A stretch of DNA of 64,000 nt from Rhizoctonia solani (taxonomy: Eukaryota; Basidiomycota; Agaricomycetes; Cantharellales; Ceratobasidiaceae). This document shows positions 23,376 through 33,699 of this stretch, piece by piece; position 1 is the stretch's first letter; each line of letters begins with the position of its first letter. The stretch spans positions 2,170,001 to 2,234,000 of the forward strand of contig NC_057371.1 in the NCBI RefSeq assembly GCF_016906535.1, given 5' to 3'. Both the position numbers and the translations under genes were made by a program. The notes under the pieces were generated by a model. It was not told the origin of the DNA. It saw only the letters and a program-made list of their open reading frames with translations, and did not search any database.

Positions 23376-23399
23376 ATGCCTCGCACACAACCACCATGA
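23376..23399 (+). promoter_or_regulatory. Seven-codon uORF overlapping the GNAT start (ATGA)
   Basis: An upstream ATG at 23376 opens a frame of seven codons (MPRTQPP) whose TGA at 23397-23399 overlaps the main ATG at 23396-23398 as ATGA. Termination-reinitiation or leaky scanning would be needed to translate the main ORF if the mRNA starts upstream of 23376. Confidence 0.5.
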
Positions 23400-24204
23400 T
23401 ACCCATCGTCCAACTCGACCCAGACAACCCATTCCCACTCCTAATCACAACCACCATCTCCAAGAACTCACAGCTGCCCCATGTCGAGAATTTCCGAATC
23501 GAAGAAATGAACTGGTCCAATCCGGTCGGGGCGAGTTTACGAGATGCACAGCAGGTTGAACTGGATGCGCGCTATGAGCAAGGCAAACTCGGTCAGTCCT
23601 TCATTCACATTGAACGAATGAATAACTTATTATTATTATTATGTATTGATTTCTGAACTGGGGTACAGGGAAAGAACCTGGAATCAAACCTTCCTCGGAC
23701 AACATCGCCCTTTTCGTCATTTCGTATCCCGTCTCGATTCTCGATTCCAACTCTCCCGATCCATCCGAATCGATCCCGATAGCTTGCGGCGCGCTGAGAA
23801 AACTTGATGAGGATTACATGGAGGTACGTCACCCCCTTCTGCCCCCTTTTCTTATTCTATTTTACTCTTGTTTTGTGGTATTGACGCTTGTTCTCACGGT
23901 CCGTTCAGTTAAAACGAATGTACGCGATCCCTTCCGTTCGAGGTTCAGGCGCGGCTCTATCCGTCCTAACAGCGCTCGAACGCTATGCTCGGAAAATAAA
24001 AGGGTTAAAGGGGATAAGACTCGAAGCGGGGGAGTTGCACGTTGAAGCTATAAAGTACGTACTACCCCCACCTCGACAAACTGAGATTGACTGTGGCGGA
24101 ATGTATTTAGGTTTTATACTAGGAACGGGTACAAGGAGATTGAACGTTTTGGGAATTATAAAGATGTTCCTTGGTCTCGGTGTTTTGAAAAGAAATTTGA
24201 GTGA
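23396..24204 (+). CDS. GNAT-family N-acetyltransferase
   Basis: Acetyl-CoA dependent N-acetyltransferase of the small GCN5-related type. Four exons run from ATG 23396 to TGA 24202-24204, about 180 residues. The core reads IACGALRKLDEDYMELKRMY, then IPSVRGSGAALSVLTALERY: the beta-4 strand and the acetyl-CoA pyrophosphate loop (the R/Q-x-x-G-x-A/G type signature, here VRGSGA). It ends with HVEAIKFYTRNGYKEIERFG, the conserved C-terminal strand-turn of this family (FYxxxGF/Y), and PWSRCFEKKFE. The substrate is unknown; this compact form is often annotated as an acetyltransferase acting on small amines. Intron 1 contains a short TTA/TAT repeat near 23630-23643. A uORF overlaps the start. Confidence 0.85.
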
Positions 24205-24991
24205 GGGAGATCTCCGAGGATGGGTTAGTTGGAGTGTATGCGTGAGGGCTAGAGGCAGAGTAAATATTCTGCATTGTGGATTTAGATTGGCAGACAACAG
24301 CATGAATACTGATTCTCAGATACCTGCATGGTTTCGTAGAGTCCGTGTGGTTTCGGAGGATGTATATGTGTGTATGATCTTGATACCAAAGACACTTTTG
24401 CGTACCGCAGCCACCCCTGCATTATGGGGCGCAATTCTAAATATGAGCAGTTGTCAAATACGTCTTGTTTAACCGATCTACAAGATAAATGGGTCGTTAT
24501 AGCCCAGCAAACAGAACCCTCAAACTCAATAGTAAAGGGCCTTGGCTGATAGACAGATGCCGAGACTCGTGCCCGAAGGTGCCTTGCTTACATGCGTGTA
24601 ATTCACACTGTCTTAAAACGTATTTTTCAGGGAGTACCTTCCCGATCGGGGTATTATAATCACACACAAAAACGGTAGCAGCACCAGGGAGATTATTCTC
24701 TTTTTGTTTATGGGAATAGCCAGCCGAGTTAGCGGGTCCCACAAAACTTCATTTGATTACACAACTTAAGCCACTGGTAAATTCTATGTACTACCACACG
24801 GACTCACACCAAGGGTATGGATATAGCTCGGCTTCTTATTATTAAAGTAACACAAGATATTCAACAACACCATGTTCCAGCTAACATCCAAAAATTACTT
24901 TGCAACAGAACACTAGAGTGCACAGTTCAATCCACTCAATCTCACGTACTATAGGTTAAAGTTACCCGGACTTACCATACGAATGGTACTC
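24205..24991. other. Intergenic region, no gene seen
   Basis: Spacer between converging GNAT and cold-shock genes. No motif-bearing open frame, RNA gene or repeat is seen. Confidence 0.45.
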
Positions 24992-25342
24992 TTATTTCTT
25001 GACTACCGAAGTAGCGACCGGTCCCCTTGGGCTATCGGTCACTTCAAATAATACATCATCGCCTTCGCGTAGGGCGCCCCTTCCCGGACCCCTATCGGCC
25101 ACACTTGTGTGGCGAACAAACACATCCGGCCCACCGTCGTTCGGGGTGATAAACCCGCGTCCTTGGGCTAAGAGAGAAAGAGAGAGAGGAAGAGAGGAAG
25201 AGGGGAAGAGAAGGGGGGCGGGGAAGAGAAAGAGAGGGAAAGAGACAGAAAGAGAGAGCGTGTGCGTGAGGTAACGAATCTTGTTATAGTGAACTGGCTT
25301 ACCCTCATTGAACCATTTAACAGAACCAGCTTTGGGGGGCAT
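24992..25342 (-). CDS. Stand-alone cold-shock-domain protein, 71 aa
   Basis: Single-domain nucleic-acid binding protein of the CspA/Y-box fold, probably an RNA chaperone. Two exons, 25303-25342 and 24992-25167, encode 71 residues. The start MPPKAGSVKWFNEAQGRGFI carries the RNP1-like strand (K-W-F-N...G-R-G-F-I) and DVFVRHTSV is RNP2. The end reads VLFEVTDSPRGPVATSVVKK, the usual last strand. The length equals that of a bacterial Csp, but the 135-nt intron 25168-25302 falls inside RNP1, so it is a resident eukaryotic gene and not contamination. The intron's pyrimidine tract on the coding strand is very long (mostly C/T, 25170-25260). The loop ADRGPGRGALREGDD differs from bacterial Csp. Confidence 0.88.
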   Translation of the reverse strand: MPPKAGSVKWFNEGKPVHYNKIRYLTHTLSLSVSFPLFLFPAPLLFPSSSLPLSLSLLAQGRGFITPNDGGPDVFVRHTSVADRGPGRGALREGDDVLFEVTDSPRGPVATSVVKK

Positions 25343-28300
25343 TGCAAGAGTAGTAAGGATACTGAACTGAGAGACAATAAACTTGAGTTTATATGCAACG
25401 ATGGTCATATCAAGCGCCATTGTTTGAATGGTGTAGGCGGTTAAAACCACAAAATGGGTTTCCGCCGGTACCGAGTTCATTCCTAGTCTTAGCCCAGAGA
25501 ACCAGGCCGTACAAGGACTAGCGTTACACTACTAGAGGGTATTGGCATCAGCGATCGATAGGCTCTCCTTACTAACCCCCTCGAGTGCTTTGCATTACAC
25601 GATTGCCCTGTGGATATTCATATTCCGTAACTAACCTTTTATAATTGGGGATGTGCTTGTTTGGAGCAAACTATGTGCCGGAGCTATTCTTAGGTAGATC
25701 TAATAAAGGTATCGTCCGAGGTGAGATTTTAATCGAGTTTTTGTTAAAAAGAAAAAGAAAAAAAAGAAAAAGAAAAAGGAGATGCTTTCCTCTCTCGGTT
25801 TGAATTCTTCTTGGGTAAAGGAGCGAGCACTTACTTGCTACATTTTGCCTAGTTAGCATTGTCACTCCGGAATCGCATAGGAGTTGATATCTTCTACCGC
25901 CGGCCCCAGTTTGATCAGGCTAAGTCTTTGGACTGGGTACAAAGTTTAAAGCCCCAAAATCCAATTCGATTGATTTGTTATCAGGTTCGAAGTACCTCTA
26001 TTGGTTGTCGATCACGAGAGGATGATGGATTTGCCCCAACCTTACCTCAAGACTGAGTATGGCGCCGGTGTGTAAAGCGAATACCCTCAGATCAGATCGA
26101 TTTATTACAATTGAATTACGCTGATTGATCATGGATCGAGCGGCGGATGGTTGTCGATGACAGCGCCGAGACCTGATGAAGTACGGCGATCAAGTTGAAC
26201 CCCCAAAAGTACGGAAAATCCGCATGAAGTCCAGATTTTGCCAACACTCCACATATAACGCACGATTTTTTACACCCAGAAAATCCACACTTTTGGGGCC
26301 CACCGTGGATGGCGCACTGTCACAATAGGCCGTTGAGTTTAGGATCAGCCACGATTCCTCGCAGATCGCTCAAACCAGCAGCTACTGGTACATGTCAGAA
26401 TTGATGTTGCGGGCCTCCTGGGTTTATGCAGGGATTCGACGGCCTTTTGCGCCCCATGTCTTGTTCACGTGCTTGCCTGTCATATTAGCCTTGGCAACAT
26501 TATGCATTTTGTGATTCTACCTGATCGAAATTGGGTCGAGTTTGATGTCTGAATAGGTGGGCCTCGTATTGTACATATTTACTCACTGTTGATGGGAATC
26601 AGTTTTGATTGGCATTCGGGCGCGTTTTCCAACGATCCAATAGCTATTGTTGTGGACAAATTTCTAGAGAGAATCCAGGATTGAGGCTAGAGATCTTCAA
26701 CGCTCCCAGAGCTGAGCCAAACTCAAAGTGGCACAGTGCTCCAAGCTTAATTTGGTCGTGTATGTCATGATCGGGCATTATCAAGGATTAGCAAACCAAG
26801 TCCCCAAGGATAAAAATAGCAGTACAGATAGCGGAGCGAGTGGTGTGGACTCATGGATGGAGCTGCAACGCAATACAGTCGACGCCCTCTCCATGCTCGT
26901 TGATGGGCTCCAATTCAAATGCACGTTTCTAGGAAAAGAAGGGGGTGTTTTTTGCTTAATCAGTAGATTAATAATCAGCTGCTTTCTTGTTTCTGAGGGG
27001 CTGCACACGAGCAAACGGTACAAAGAGATGCATTGCTTAAGACACATAATCTATATGCGTATTAATTGCAAGGAGGGACTAAAGGAGCGACATTGTTACG
27101 AGATCAGACACAAAAGTTTGCAAACCAAATTATTCGACTAAAGCCTAGCCTGAGCAAACATATCGCGAAGTTCACGCTCGGGGTCCTCCGGGGGCAAAAT
27201 CTGCTGCTGGAATGTGAGGCGCTGGCGCTTGGGGCTCTCTTCGGACATGATTGGGCTTTTACGGAAGTTGATTAACACCCAATGCATTGATGTCGACTGG
27301 ATTGCGAAGCATATACTCACTAGTGATATCTAAAAAAAGACGCAAAAAAGAGAGAAAATTACAGAGACAAAGCAATTGTGGTGGCAAGATTGAGACATGT
27401 ATTCACAAGAGCTCTGCTTAAATACAGGAAAGTGTAATTTTTTTCGCTGAACCCAGAGGCTGTCGGTTGTTGTGCCTAATGGGGATAGTGGCTGTGGCAC
27501 AAAAACAGTTAGAAAGCAAAGTCATGAAATTGCGAACCCGTTTGTCAGCTAGAAACCGAAACACGAGCATCCGGAGGGAGAGCATGGAGAGGGCGTCGAC
27601 TGTAAGTTGATAGTCTTGCCTTGATAACTATACTCAACTCCAAGAGAAGTAGCAAAAATAGAGGGAGCATGAATCTGCCTAATCTACCGCACCAATTAAA
27701 GATTCTCAGTAAGTCCTGTAGTTATAGATGGGGGCACTGGCGTTGTTGGCCCGATTCGGTTGACATATATGTGAGTTGATTTTCCTTATGGAGCTAAAGA
27801 AGCTAGGAGAGTGCACGTGATTCTATATAAGGTACAGTACTGATGGGACATTTCATACGACGCTTTTATCGAACTTGAGGGGTTTGCGACCACACGTGTA
27901 AACAGAGGCAGAAGCGGCTCTATAATCATTTGAAGTACTACATGCATACAGCCCAGAAGTACATAACGATAGATAGTTATAAATTAGCCAAGCCAAAAAG
28001 TATATTAAAGACATGGAAAGGGGAGAATAGAAGATGATAAGTGCGATCTACAAGTTAAATGTAGACCTGACCTGTTGAATAATCATCTCGTCAGTAATAT
28101 ACTCTTCAGTCTGAACATCGCAATCAACATCCACCAGCTCTTGCGCGGAGGGTAGTTGTTCCCTTCATGCCCTTGGTAGTAGTCTATGATACGTAGCTTG
28201 ACATTGAGAATGATTTTGACCGCTTGATTTTATCTTGTACAGGCACGGCAACAGAAAGCGGTCGGGGACGCCTTGGGGTTCGAGATTTTTTCGAGTTAGG

Positions 28301-29141
28301 GGCCAGAGGCATTGATAACAGTGGTGGTTCAAGCCATGGGCGCCGGTCTTACTCAGCCGTGGCTGTACGTATTTGCAAGCATTTTCTGTTATATTTCACG
28401 TAAGCAGAACCCCACTTCTATCGAGTAGGAGGGGTACAGAATCGAGGGGTCCCACTGTACTGACCATGCTCCGAGGATTTTGTGAGATTAAGGTTACGTT
28501 GTATTTCGCTATAATATCGTAAACCCTCTAGTCCGAATGTAATGCTAGTTGGGATACTTTTTCCATAGGCCCATCGCTTCCATTTACAACCTCGGCCGCA
28601 TACTCGTCGGCCTTCTTTTCGGTTAAATTCTTTCAGTAGAGCGACGTCGCGAAGAAAACTCTATTCCTTGATTGACCACCTCGGAGATTCTCCAGCATCT
28701 CACGCTGCGACCGGACGTCATTTAGATCCGTAAAACGTTTCTTGGGTAAAATTCGCGCCGAGGCTTGGCTTCAAGAAGATACTTTGTCCATCTTGTACTG
28801 CCCGTTATGTGGATTGGTCGCACATGCGCTTAAGATTAGCTCACCCGTTATATTCGATGGTCGCTCTGGATCCGTGGACTGGTATACCTTGTGACTTTAG
28901 ATTCTCGGCCATCGCTGGTTGTATCGTTCAGACTGGGAGTTAACTCGGGGAATGTTCTGATTCACCCGACGACCAGCATCCAAGCGTTACGCTCTAATGC
29001 CTCATGCGCCCTTTCTCTAACTTCTATCGGTAACTTGGCACCTCGCAGCATCCCTCGTGATACAAGTTAATGCGTATAATGAGCCCGAAGCTGGCCTTAA
29101 AAGGAGGAAGTTCAAGGAGCAACAAAAAATCAACTCACAAC
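25343..29141. other. 3.8-kb gene-poor region with repeats and possible gene remnants
   Basis: No complete gene could be supported. An open frame at 26728-27141 (+) and a short one at 27138-27320 (-, ending PERELRDMFAQARL) may be remnants. Two copies of a 25-bp sequence lie in opposite orientation at 26874-26898 and 27580-27604, and a small foldback lies at 26200-26299. The stretch 27650-29100 shows no open frame of note. Promoter sequence of the LPMO gene should lie at the right end. Confidence 0.4.
26200..26299. repeat. Small foldback, MITE-like
   Basis: CCCCAAAAGT at 26201-26210 is matched by the inverted ACTTTTGGGG at 26290-26299, and pairing continues imperfectly inward (GGAAAATCC against AAAATCCAC). 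About 100 bp in total with an AT-rich centre. No clear target duplication is seen, so mobility is only suggested. Confidence 0.4.
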
Positions 29142-30062
29142 ATGCTCTTCAAAACTCTCGTTACCGCGTTTTTGGCTGCCTCTGGTGTCCACGCTCACGC
29201 TACGTTCCAGCAATTTTGGGTTAACGGGGTTGACCAAGGCGACAAGTGCGTGCGCAAGCCGGCCAGCAATTCGCCCGTGACAAGCGTAACAAGCAATGTA
29301 TGCGTACCGATATCAACCTGTTCCCGCAAAACGCTTACCTTCTTTTACCAATAGGATATCGTATGCAACGCTGGCGCAGCTTCCACCAGCGGCATCTGCT
29401 CCGTTGCTGCCGGCACGACGGTCAGCGTCGAAATGCACCAACAGCCTGGCGATCGCAGCTGCTCTAATGAGGCCATTGGAGGCAATCACGACGGACCTAC
29501 CATCATCTATATGTAGGTCTCCTTGTCATGCAGGCGGAAAACCTACTGACTCTTGGATTAGGGCCAAGGTCGATAACGCAGCCAGCGCTTCTGGTTCCTC
29601 GGCCAATTGGTTCAAGGTTGCCCAGACTGGTTTGGTATCTAAAGACTATTGGGGCACCGATGTCATGAATGCTGCGTGCGGAAAAGTAACATTCAAAATT
29701 CCTTCAAACATTGCTCCCGGTGTGTCTATTCGTTTCATTTTCTTCCATCGCTTGAATGCTAATCTCGGCTCACAGGTCAATATCTGTTGCGCGCTGAAGT
29801 CATCGCATTGCACGTTGCTAGCTCCGTTGGTGGAGCTCAATTCTATATGTCTTGCTACCAGCTCCAGGTTACGGGCGGGGGCAGCGCCAGCCCAGCGACT
29901 GTGAAATTCCCGGGCGCGTACAAAGCCACGTAGGTGCTCTTATTGCAGCTTGCTTTTCAATCGTAACTTAGGTTTTTCTCAAGCGACCCCGGTATCCTCT
30001 TCAACTTGTACGGCAGCTACACTACCTACACCGTACCCGGACCTTCCGTGTACTCTGGGTAA
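29142..30062 (+). CDS. AA9 lytic polysaccharide monooxygenase, secreted
   Basis: Copper enzyme that oxidatively cleaves cellulose or other beta-glucans outside the cell. Five exons: 29142-29297, 29355-29512, 29562-29719, 29776-29929 and 29972-30062. Signal peptide [18 protein letters not shown] is followed directly by [11 protein letters not shown], so the mature N-terminus is His1 of the copper histidine brace. The second copper His is in [11 protein letters not shown]. The axial Tyr is in [10 protein letters not shown], with the preceding Q as in AA9. Cysteines at DIVCNAG and SCYQL fit the conserved disulfide. About 238 residues, catalytic domain only, with no CBM1 or GPI tail. Fits a plant-degrading or plant-pathogenic fungus. 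No frame breaks. Confidence 0.93.
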
Positions 30063-31438
30063 AAATTTATATACCTTGGCTACAATACCAGTATCGTTGT
30101 ACTGTATCCACTCGTTGGTCAATGCAGAATATTTTTGAACCATATAATGGCATCATCATGGTTGGAATTAGCTACAATAACGAAATACCCAACATATATT
30201 CATGCCATCAGATTCGAATTAATCAGAAGAGCTCCCCAGTACTATTAATGAGACGAGCATAATGCAACGGCGAGTCATATTCCAAATCCATAATCTACAA
30301 GTCTATGAAGTCAGTCGAAGCACGTATATAATGAGTCAACGCTATCAATTGTTGTCTCGCCATACTCAATGACTCTGCCTCAAATTTCTATTGATGTTTG
30401 AGAGGTATTACAATTCCAGTAGCGAGCGATCGAGCTTGTGAACCAAGAGTTTGCGCATTTATAATTACCTGTTCAATGACGAGTGTTTTCTGGCCTAAGT
30501 TTGATATCAGGATCGAGAAAGGAGATATATTAGTAATTGCGAAATGAGCGTCTAGAGTAGCAAACGAGTCTTGAGATTTGAGATTTGAGATTTGAGATTT
30601 GAGATTTGAGATTTGAGATTTGAGAAACCTCCGAACCAAATGGGAATGCACTCTTTAAGTCTCTCATATTTAGGTTACCCCCGCTTTGAGTCGGCTTGTT
30701 AAAAGGCGCATATAATTGGATTACTCTCTAATTACAACTTTCATTTCGCCTCGGGCCATTCTTATCAAACGAGGGGGCATCTTCAAGCTTTACTCATATC
30801 TGAATACAAGAGCTCATACTCATAGCTTCCTGATGCTCGGCAATTATCATTTAAATTTGGTCGGAGTCTTAGGGAAGTAGCGACTCGTCGTTCTGTTAGA
30901 CTAACCGTGCTTGGGGGACTTTGCCATCCCCGCGTCCAGGAATAGCTTGATTACAAATAAATTTACCAAGGCCGTGCCCTAGCGGATGGATATTTCATTT
31001 GATTATTTGATACACCCGGTACATACCAAGCACCGTATTCTGAAATATTGCTCGAACATGTGGCGTTCGTGGTTGGCCTTGGAGATCCGAATAAACTGAT
31101 TGGAAATAATTCTAAATCAAGCTCTACAGATATTCTGCTCTTACATACGTTCCTTGTAGAATAGCGCAATGTTACCTACTACAACAAGTTCTCAGTTCTT
31201 CCAACCTGCCACGTAGATTTTTTGACTCGCCTTGACCTATTAGCTCTACGTTTGATATTAGCTAAACATACTCGACGAAGGGTTCGCTGAATCCGAGATC
31301 AGCTGTTATATCTCTTAATAACGACGTGCCTGAGGAACACAGATAAAAAGCAACAGCAGTCACCTCAGTACCTTCTGAGCCTCCTTTTTGAACCTGAGTT
31401 CCTATTGGTGTCCCCAGGAAATCTAGATCTATGCGGCC
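30063..31438. other. Intergenic region with one microsatellite
   Basis: AT-rich spacer upstream of the F-box gene. The only structured feature is the heptanucleotide repeat at 30571-30625. No gene could be supported. Confidence 0.45.
30571..30625. repeat. Heptanucleotide tandem repeat (TTGAGAT)n
   Basis: About 7.9 perfect copies of TTGAGAT. On the minus strand it reads as a 7-residue repeat SQISNLK inside a short open frame, which is a consequence of the repeat and not evidence of a protein. Confidence 0.9.
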
Positions 31439-33001
31439 ATGTCTAAACAACTAATTACGTCCGACTTGTCACTACTATCAACCTCAAGTTCATCATCATT
31501 CCCATTTTCGAAATTACCTGAAGAAATCCAGCTGGATATATTTATGGAATTTTTGTTCGATTTAACCATTTTAGAGACACCAAACTCGCCATCGATGGAG
31601 GAGGACGTCCAAATGATCCATCGACGCTTATGCACTCTCACTAGCGTTTGTTCCTCTTGGAGACACTTTATGCTGGCTAGAGGGGCACCTTGGTCAGTCA
31701 TACTAGGGGTCACAAACCAGTTTAAATCATCCCAAAATTATCAATTCTTGGAGCTTAGCTTACAAAGAGCTAAAGAGTGTAGATTATACCTACCCATCAC
31801 CGTGCTACCCGGCGCAGTTTGCAATTCAAACAAGGAGCTTAGGATGCTCTCCGAGTACGGGCATCGCCGCAGAGCCATCAATATCAAGATTGGCGACCCG
31901 TCTATGATCAAGAATACTATGGATGTTCTTCTGCAACAGGATATACTGGAGACACTCCCTGAGCTATCTATCCAAGTTCGGGACGAGTCTCTTTTTGATC
32001 CTGACCGATCCGATCATTCTGAATACATCACTTCCTCCAGCTCTTCTTTTAAAAAATCTTCCACAGGCCTTCTAGGTAGACTCTCGGCTTTCCGCATTAG
32101 TGGAGTCAATATTCATTGGGAAACGACGGCACTATCCCCTTGATTAGTCGAGCTTCACATTCAGAATGTAACGCTCGGGTATGACAAGGCAATCATTTCG
32201 CTCTTAAATGCACTATCCTTTGCTCCCAAATTGCGTAACCTCAGGCTCATCTCGATAGCTACTTTACATAACCCCAATATTGGATGCGATACAAGTACTA
32301 TCTCGCGCGTAACACTCCCCAAGCTCCAATCGCTCACACTTCACGACCTGTACTCAAACACGCTAGAGCCCCTACTTGAGACCATTGGCCTACCTACATA
32401 TAGTGTGACACTCTTGCTCTCATCCAAGTGCTTTAGGTCGCACAGGCTGTCGCACAGGCTGTCGCACGGGGAACCCGGGAACGAGGAGCCGTGGGGCGTT
32501 TATTCCGTCGGGTCTCCCGAACGACTATGCCGCCTCGTAAAGAGCACGCCGGTCGAGACCTTGATGCTCGACGGCATCTGGTGGATGAAAAACAACGCAT
32601 TTCGTAGTCTTTTAGAATCAACTCCGGCCCTAAAGACCTTGAAAATCGATTACGGCACGATTACCCAAGACACATGCCTCACACTCGCGATCGAACGAAA
32701 CGAGCCTGAGGGCGCCGTACCGTTCCCATCGCTCGAGAATATTCACATCACAAGGTGTGTGTTCCATGCTGGACCCAAAGTCGAGGAAGCGTTCAAGAGC
32801 ATGGCGCGTAGCCACCGGCTACAACGGGTTGTGCTGGGCGGAACTGTGCGGAATGTGAATCCAGATGGGACGTCTATTTCCAAGGGGCTCGAAACGTTTG
32901 GTTTGGTGGGGTGGCTCGAGACCCGTGTGCCAACGATCCGTCTCGTTGATCAGTCATATCGCTCACCAGAGTTTTATCAAAATGTGTGGCGGCTGTGGTA
33001 A
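31439..33001 (+). pseudogene. F-box/LRR-like protein gene with an in-frame TGA
   Basis: Substrate-adaptor type protein for SCF ubiquitin ligases. One uninterrupted frame of about 520 codons from ATG 31439 to TAA 32999-33001, broken only by TGA at 32141-32143. The F-box region is FSKLPEEIQLDIFMEFLFD, followed by LCTLTSVCSSWRHFMLARGA (the I-x-x-V-C-x-x-W-R pattern). The C-terminal half has leucine-rich segments such as LPKLQSLTLHDLYS and TPALKTLKIDYGTI, matching Agaricomycete F-box proteins. After the stop the frame resumes at LVELHIQNVTLGYD with no loss of quality, so the nonsense change is isolated and recent, or a sequence error. A short direct repeat duplicates RLSH near 32440-32466. Annotated as a pseudogene only because of that stop. 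Confidence 0.75.
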
Positions 33002-33699
33002 CCTTGGTGTGTCCTGAAACGAGGCTGATTGACGGTGTTTGGTTCTTGCGTTATATTTCGTATTATATATTTCGTCGTGTAACCCAGTTCTTGTGTATCT
33101 ATAAACTTTACACACATGCATATAGATGGGGCCGAAAACCATTGGAATGCCTTGGCGACTGTCATTAACACCGTGTCGACAGCTTGAATGAGTGTCAATT
33201 CAAGAGAGGATAACAGGATTCGAGGTCCAGCGCCCGACAGTTTCCTGTTTTCATGGGGTACAAATCCGAAAACCGACCCTGCATCTCAGTTTATTCGTCC
33301 TATACCATCCAAGTATTGTTCCAAGGAACGAGATGTAATAACTTGAACAAGACCCATGAACAGGAACGGAGGACGATCCCAACCCTAATAAGGCTGAATA
33401 TATGCACACAGTTTCAAATGCTCGGGAACATCCGGATCATAATAACATTTGAATAAAAGCAACGTTCTAGATACCGTACATTATCCATCACCAAATCGTT
33501 TCATCGGTGAATCAATATCACAACAAGAGAGAGAAAACATGGAAGCATCGAATATAACAATTGCAAGACCCAGATCAAAAAAGTGCAGGCATGGGGGACC
33601 TGAACACATGTATGCGTACAGGAAGAATATAAGAAACAGAAAAAAAGCGATAGAGTAAAGTGTCTTTAGTCCAGATCATTTCACTGAAAGCTGGACGCG
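33002..33699. other. Intergenic region, no gene seen
   Basis: Converging 3' ends of the F-box and Chs7-like genes. Small overlapping open frames only. Confidence 0.4.

Noticed and set aside
24992..25342. Bacterial contamination as the source of the cold-shock gene
   Set aside because: It has a spliceosomal intron and fungal neighbours.
26728..27141. 137-codon open frame (+) in the gene-poor region
   Set aside because: No motif or splice support; kept only as a possible remnant in the region note.
30388..30651. 87-codon minus-strand frame with SQISNLK repeats
   Set aside because: The repeat arises from the 7-bp microsatellite, not from a protein gene.
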